Source: Luidia sarsii (taxonomy: Eukaryota; Echinodermata; Asteroidea; Paxillosida; Luidiidae). Taken from it: DNA of 64,000 nucleotides. How positions within the stretch are numbered: the first letter of the stretch is position 1; every line of letters begins with the position of its first letter. The position numbers were made by a program, and so were the translations under genes. The notes below the pieces were generated by a model, which saw nothing but the letters and a program-made list of their open reading frames with translations, was not told the origin of the DNA and did no database searches. Below are positions 63,401 through 64,000 of the stretch, one piece after another. The stretch covers positions 9,553,721 to 9,617,720 of the forward strand of contig OX465107.1 in the NCBI GenBank assembly GCA_949987565.1, in the 5' to 3' direction.

Positions 63401-64000
63401 ATGCAATGCATACATGTACTGTACTGCGTACCTCTTCTAAATCTGTCCATACCCGACTGGTCACCCGTCAACGACCATCGTCGACTCCAATGGACGCCAT
63501 GGCTATCAATGTTCGGACGAGGTTGGAATGGGGGAAATCCAAAAACTGTCGGCGATACGGTGATGCAAGAACGAGAGAACGAGCATGGAATGAGCATGGA
63601 ATGAGCATGGAATGAGCATGGAATGAGCAACGACTGTGCCTAACGAGTAACGTGCAGACGCGTCCTGTACTGTGGGAGCATCTCTCCAATAAACTCTCCA
63701 ATATTATCGCAGGCTTTCGGGCTTCCCATAATTCACTACCTGATTTTGCCATGTCACATTGCGGGATTCAATCCTCCTTTTGCATTTACACTCAATAATT
63801 GGGTGATTGAATCCCGCAATTAAATCCTTGCCTTGCATTTACACTTGCGGTAAAGCAGGATTCAATCCTTGCAGGATTCAATTGCCCTGGAATCTCCCTT
63901 GCAGGATTGAGTGTAAACGCGGTCTGTTACAGTGACCAGAACAATTGGTGAAAATTGAATATTTGGTGATTATTGCACTGTTAATTCCCCCCAGGCAAGG
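36377..64000 (+). CDS. CAT: Catalase gene, eleven complete exons plus start of the twelfth
   Basis: Haem catalase, which converts hydrogen peroxide to water and oxygen, usually in peroxisomes. Exons: 36377-36430, 46822-46996, 49462-49572, 49983-50164, 50654-50833, 54756-54866, 58885-58965, 59604-59756, 61292-61430, 61692-61930, 62722-62799, and probably 63995 onwards; about 501 codons are seen. All have AG/GT borders and matching phases. Key residues by this numbering: distal His72 (RVVHAKGAG), Asn145 (VGNNTPIFF), and proximal Arg351 with haem-ligand Tyr355 ([15 protein letters not shown]). Each is three less than in human catalase, so no net indel is expected across the core. The last ~25 residues, including any peroxisomal targeting signal, lie off the window. 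Introns hold many mobile elements and, in intron 1, stray alsin exons. Confidence 0.97.
36505..36660. repeat. 16-bp minisatellite in CAT intron 1
   Basis: About nine units of CAACTCGTACCCGCGC, the outer ones diverged, starting 75 bp after the exon 1 donor. The same unit occurs in reverse complement at 37436-37582. Confidence 0.85.
36750..37060 (+). mobile_element. tRNA-derived SINE with internal inverted repeat
   Basis: tRNA-like body 36957-37028: A box TAGCTGAGATGG, B box GGTTCGAGTCC, acceptor-stem halves GGCTGGA / TTCAGTC that pair fully with wobble. The anticodon stem is decayed. To its left, TATCTCCAGGGATCTCGCCC and GGGGGCAAGTTCCCTGGAGA form inverted arms of about 48 bp (36813-36930). 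Confidence 0.7.
37436..37582. repeat. 16-bp minisatellite, inverted partner
   Basis: About nine units of GTACGAGTTGGCACGG type, the reverse complement of the array at 36505-36660. Together they bracket the SINE. Confidence 0.85.
37592..39025. mobile_element. Rearranged relative of the 30.75-kb foldback element
   Basis: 37592-38228 matches the reverse complement of the right half of the 30750-31835 element, including the arm start GTGGGAACCCCAGTTTTCGA. It adds an open stretch reading [20 protein letters not shown] then [11 protein letters not shown] (38133-38228) of unknown family. 38404-38530 and 38865-38995 are inverted copies of its central part. A 44-bp direct repeat with CCTGTCACTTCCGTAAGATT is at about 38680 and 38982. 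Confidence 0.65.
38236..38396. mobile_element. Small MITE-like insertion inside the foldback relative
   Basis: About 160 bp with inverted ends: ACGGCAGTCGTCCATGTGG on the left and, as reverse complement of the right, AAGGCAGTCGTCCGTGCGG. A central AGACTATCAATGAATAGTCT hairpin. Confidence 0.55.
39026..40359. other. CAT intron 1, no gene seen
   Basis: Mostly AT-rich. No element ends or coding exons were identified with confidence. Confidence 0.4.
40360..43030 (+). pseudogene. Jockey/CR1-type LINE: endonuclease and RT, 5'-truncated
   Basis: Same strand as CAT. The C-terminal half of an APE-type endonuclease: [46 protein letters not shown] (40388-41377). Then [55 protein letters not shown] (motif A), [25 protein letters not shown] (catalytic, second frame, near 42078). 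Then [32 protein letters not shown] and a WNHLNENLV end at 42951. One frameshift near 41360 and another near 42050. A (CA)n run sits in frame within the RT at 41759-41780. The tail has ACAGATACAGATACAGA (43007-43027), the simple-repeat 3' end of this LINE group. Confidence 0.9.
43031..44259. other. CAT intron 1, no gene seen
   Basis: TACATG runs at 43380-43400 and 43740-43800. A decayed Penelope 3' motif is near 44115-44160. The next alsin exon expected after 44260 on the minus strand was not found. Confidence 0.45.
44260..45091 (-). pseudogene. Stray alsin VPS9-region exons (two exons) in CAT intron 1
   Basis: Exon 45091-44971 reads [20 protein letters not shown] then [20 protein letters not shown]; exon 44417-44260 reads [20 protein letters not shown] then [20 protein letters not shown] and [13 protein letters not shown]. 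They join in phase 0 with AG/GT borders (GTAAGGTCC donor, TCTTACAG acceptor). The second matches the start of the alsin VPS9 (Rab5 GEF) domain (TPLHPLGRLVET..YRMTYVGVGANR..AVKEIKSY). ALS2 itself runs leftwards from 16338, so C-terminal exons should lie left of position 1, not 28 kb upstream. No MORN exons before them or VPS9 exons after them were found. This is either a partial duplicate of ALS2, the relic of an ALS2CL-like gene, or a misassembly. Both frames are open. Confidence 0.8.
44315..44358 (+). repeat. 44-bp perfect direct repeat, copy within the stray VPS9 exon
   Basis: Begins GCAGTAACCATCGATGGGCT and ends GGTCTCACGG; identical to 45121-45164. Confidence 0.95.
45121..45164 (+). repeat. 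44-bp perfect direct repeat, copy upstream of the stray exon pair
   Basis: Identical to 44315-44358, 806 bp away in the same orientation. It lies just upstream (minus strand) of the 45091 acceptor and carries an out-of-place piece of VPS9 coding sequence without its own splice sites. Confidence 0.95.
45170..46821. other. Rest of CAT intron 1, no gene seen
   Basis: AT-rich, with a short direct repeat GTTTAGTGTTTACCTT at 45967-46020. No further alsin exon was found. Confidence 0.45.
46822..46996 (+). CDS. CAT: CAT exon 2, distal histidine
   Basis: Reads [20 protein letters not shown] then [20 protein letters not shown] and [19 protein letters not shown]. Distal His72 lies in RVVHAKG. Acceptor ATTATCACAG, donor GTTAGA; ends in phase 1. 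Confidence 0.97.
47041..47731. repeat. 22-bp minisatellite in CAT intron 2
   Basis: About 31 units of CTTGAGTTGGCCTTGG plus TTCCCC, with variants GGTGCCTC and GAGGTGG. It starts 45 bp after the exon 2 donor. The unit has no stop in any minus-strand frame, so long open frames rich in [20 protein letters not shown] appear in all three; this follows from the repeat and is not a gene. Confidence 0.95.
47756..49118. mobile_element. hAT-like element with zinc-finger remnant
   Basis: 1.36 kb. Ends CAGTGATGGAAATAGCTGG and (reverse complement of right) CAGTGATGGAAATAAGCAG; CAGTGATGG is typical of hAT termini. CAAGG flanks both ends (47751-47755, 49119-49123), short of a clean 8-bp duplication. Inside, plus strand 48842-49000 reads [20 protein letters not shown] then [18 protein letters not shown], resembling the degenerate zinc-finger entry of hAT/ZNF862-type proteins. 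TACATG runs are at 47905-47975. Confidence 0.6.
49462..49572 (+). CDS. CAT: CAT exon 3
   Basis: Reads [20 protein letters not shown] then [17 protein letters not shown], the start of the catalase beta-barrel (FSTV strand). Acceptor TTGACAG, donor GTAAGTC; phase 1 to phase 1. Confidence 0.97.
49983..50164 (+). CDS. CAT: CAT exon 4, catalytic asparagine
   Basis: Reads [20 protein letters not shown] then [20 protein letters not shown] and [21 protein letters not shown]. Catalytic Asn145 is in [17 protein letters not shown] is a conserved catalase signature. Acceptor CCCCAAG, donor GTTTGTAG. Confidence 0.97.
50654..50833 (+). CDS. CAT: CAT exon 5
   Basis: 60 codons, phase 0 at both ends. Reads [20 protein letters not shown] then [20 protein letters not shown] and [20 protein letters not shown]. 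Acceptor TTTGTCAG, donor GTAAATG. Confidence 0.97.
50834..53499. other. CAT intron 5, first part
   Basis: Holds a decayed SINE-like stretch (51040-51190, with CCAGAGGTCCTGTGTTCAAG) and a 36-bp-type tandem repeat around 51855-51920 (ACATACGTACACGTATATGT). No gene is seen. Confidence 0.5.
53505..54545. repeat. ~42-bp G-rich minisatellite in CAT intron 5
   Basis: About 25 diverged units of GGGATTTGGGATATGGGG plus TTTGAGATGTGGGATATG and AGAGTT. G-runs are confined to the plus (CAT coding) strand. Long minus-strand open frames rich in [10 protein letters not shown] are repeat by-products. Confidence 0.92.
54756..54866 (+). CDS. CAT: CAT exon 6
   Basis: 37 codons, phase 0 at both ends. Reads [20 protein letters not shown] then [17 protein letters not shown]. 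TDQGIxNL is conserved in catalases. Acceptor GTCTTCAG, donor GTAAGTT. Confidence 0.97.
55020..58620 (-). pseudogene. CR1-like LINE, near full length, antisense in CAT intron 6
   Basis: Minus strand: N-terminal [20 protein letters not shown] and [20 protein letters not shown] (58230-57988). APE endonuclease: [81 protein letters not shown] (57975-57270). [66 protein letters not shown] (55990-55950). Then [20 protein letters not shown] and [16 protein letters not shown]. The tail reads GCGCTTTGCATCCC with TTATTA repeats at 55080-55027. It has several frameshifts (near 57980, 56900 and 55860), so it is inactive, but all domains remain. The 5' limit is approximate. Confidence 0.9.
58885..58965 (+). 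CDS. CAT: CAT exon 7
   Basis: 27 codons, phase 0 at both ends. Reads [20 protein letters not shown] then NPFDLTK. PSWxxxIQVM and NPFDLTK are conserved. Acceptor CCTGCAG, donor GTAAGAG. A decayed Penelope 3' motif lies upstream at 58775-58812. Confidence 0.97.
58966..59603 (+). other. CAT intron 7
   Basis: 638 bp with no repeat or gene recognised. Confidence 0.5.
59604..59756 (+). CDS. CAT: CAT exon 8
   Basis: 51 codons, phase 0 at both ends. Reads [20 protein letters not shown] then [20 protein letters not shown] and [11 protein letters not shown]. AFxPxxxIPGIExSPDKMLQ is conserved near the haem face. Acceptor TTGTCTAG, donor GTAAGCC. Confidence 0.97.
59803..60451. mobile_element. piggyBac-like MITE (TTAA)
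   Basis: 649 bp. Left CCACTTTGTGCCGGG pairs with right CCCGTCGCAAAGTGG (reverse complement CCACTTTGCGACGGG). TTAA follows at 60452-60455; the left site reads TCAA (59799-59802), one change from TTAA. A truncated copy at 5643 has a perfect TTAA. No transposase. Confidence 0.7.
60670..60930 (-). mobile_element. tRNA-Cys-like SINE copy in CAT intron 8
   Basis: Head at 60764-60691 (74 nt, minus): acceptor GGCTGGA / TCCAGTC pairs fully, D stem GCT/AGC, anticodon stem CTGGT/ACCAG around loop GTGCAAA (anticodon position GCA, Cys), B box GGTTCAAATCC. The body continues to about 60930 and the tail to 60670. It is the best preserved of several copies in the window (others near 3303, 35125, 36957, 51050). 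Because it sits in a longer repeated unit it is called a SINE, not a tRNA gene. Confidence 0.7.
61292..61430 (+). CDS. CAT: CAT exon 9, haem-ligand tyrosine
   Basis: Reads [20 protein letters not shown] then [20 protein letters not shown] and CVTDNQ. It holds the RLFSYxDTxxxRLG signature: Arg351 and proximal haem ligand Tyr355. Acceptor TTTCCAG, donor GTAAGTG; ends in phase 1. Confidence 0.97.
61692..61930 (+). CDS. CAT: CAT exon 10
   Basis: Reads [20 protein letters not shown] then [40 protein letters not shown] and [28 protein letters not shown] and the helical C-terminal domain are conserved. Acceptor GTTGCAG, donor GTATGTT. Confidence 0.97.
62256..62676. mobile_element. MITE, copy 2 of the 'CATTTCCACTGTCC' family
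   Basis: Inverted ends AGGGTCATTTCCACTGTCCC and TTGACAGTGGAAATAACAG. Shares the GGGCCACCCTCAAGGACACA block and the GATTTGAATCACAATTCAAA subterminal repeats with 14418-14836, in opposite orientation. Confidence 0.75.
62722..62799 (+). CDS. CAT: CAT exon 11
   Basis: 26 codons, phase 0 at both ends. Reads [20 protein letters not shown] then EHKAAS, the C-terminal helix of animal catalase (VxNFxxVxxxYGxxIQALLDxxN). Acceptor GTGCTAG, donor GTAAGTA. Confidence 0.95.
63194..63924. mobile_element. MITE with 'GTTTACACTCAATCC' inverted ends
   Basis: About 730 bp in CAT intron 11. Left CACTGTGTTTACACTCAATC; reverse complement of right AGACCGCGTTTACACTCAAT. The same GTTTACACTCAATCCCGATC block recurs internally at about 63284. 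A 12-bp tandem repeat (AGCATGGAATGA, about four copies) lies at 63579-63628. Confidence 0.7.
63995..64000 (+). CDS. CAT: Probable start of CAT exon 12
   Basis: Polypyrimidine tract TTAATTCCCCCCAG ends at 63994; GCAAGG follows in phase 0, as needed after exon 11. Only six bases are visible. The last ~25 residues of catalase are expected here. Confidence 0.5.

Overview
The window is eukaryotic DNA: genes are split into short exons with GT/AG introns, and most of the sequence is introns and transposable elements. It suggests a marine invertebrate, probably a deuterostome (echinoderm, hemichordate or lancelet type). This rests on animal ALS2 and catalase genes, abundant TACATG microsatellites, Penelope-like elements, CR1/jockey-type LINEs and tRNA-derived repeats. 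The sequence alone does not fix the species.

Two host genes diverge from the middle. On the minus strand, 1-16338 holds eleven exons of an ALS2 (alsin) orthologue: RCC1-like repeats, DH domain, PH domain and the start of the MORN region. The gene runs off the left edge, and its short first coding exon is not confidently located. On the plus strand, 36377-64000 holds a catalase (CAT) gene: an 18-codon first exon, a 10.4-kb first intron, ten further complete exons, and probably the first six bases of exon 12 at the right edge. All listed junctions keep the reading frame. Active-site His72, Asn145 and the Arg351/Tyr355 pair each lie exactly three residues before their human positions.

Mobile elements fill the rest. 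4.6-8.5 kb (ALS2 intron) holds MITEs and a decayed Penelope-like element with inverted terminal repeats. 16.4-27 kb has a decayed CR1-like LINE, Penelope 3' ends, TACATG runs and a TTA-flanked MITE. 27.1-30.0 kb has two DNA elements with 3-bp target duplications. 30.7-31.8 kb is a 1.1-kb inverted repeat with a rearranged relative at 37.6-39.0 kb. 32.9-35.1 kb is a LINE interrupted by an 863-bp element full of an AGAGATATCTCT palindrome. CAT intron 1 adds a tRNA-like repeat between inverted minisatellites, an EN-RT LINE, and two alsin VPS9-type exons in the wrong place. Later CAT introns hold a 22-bp minisatellite, a hAT-like element, a 42-bp G-rich minisatellite, a near-complete antisense CR1-like LINE, a TTAA-type MITE, a 74-nt tRNA-Cys-like SINE head and further MITEs.

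The strongest leads are the palindrome-array element (8-bp target duplication that splits a LINE frame cleanly), the stray alsin exons with their 44-bp perfect repeat, and a conserved hairpin-plus-CGAAACGTC motif at Penelope 3' ends that resembles half of a hammerhead ribozyme.
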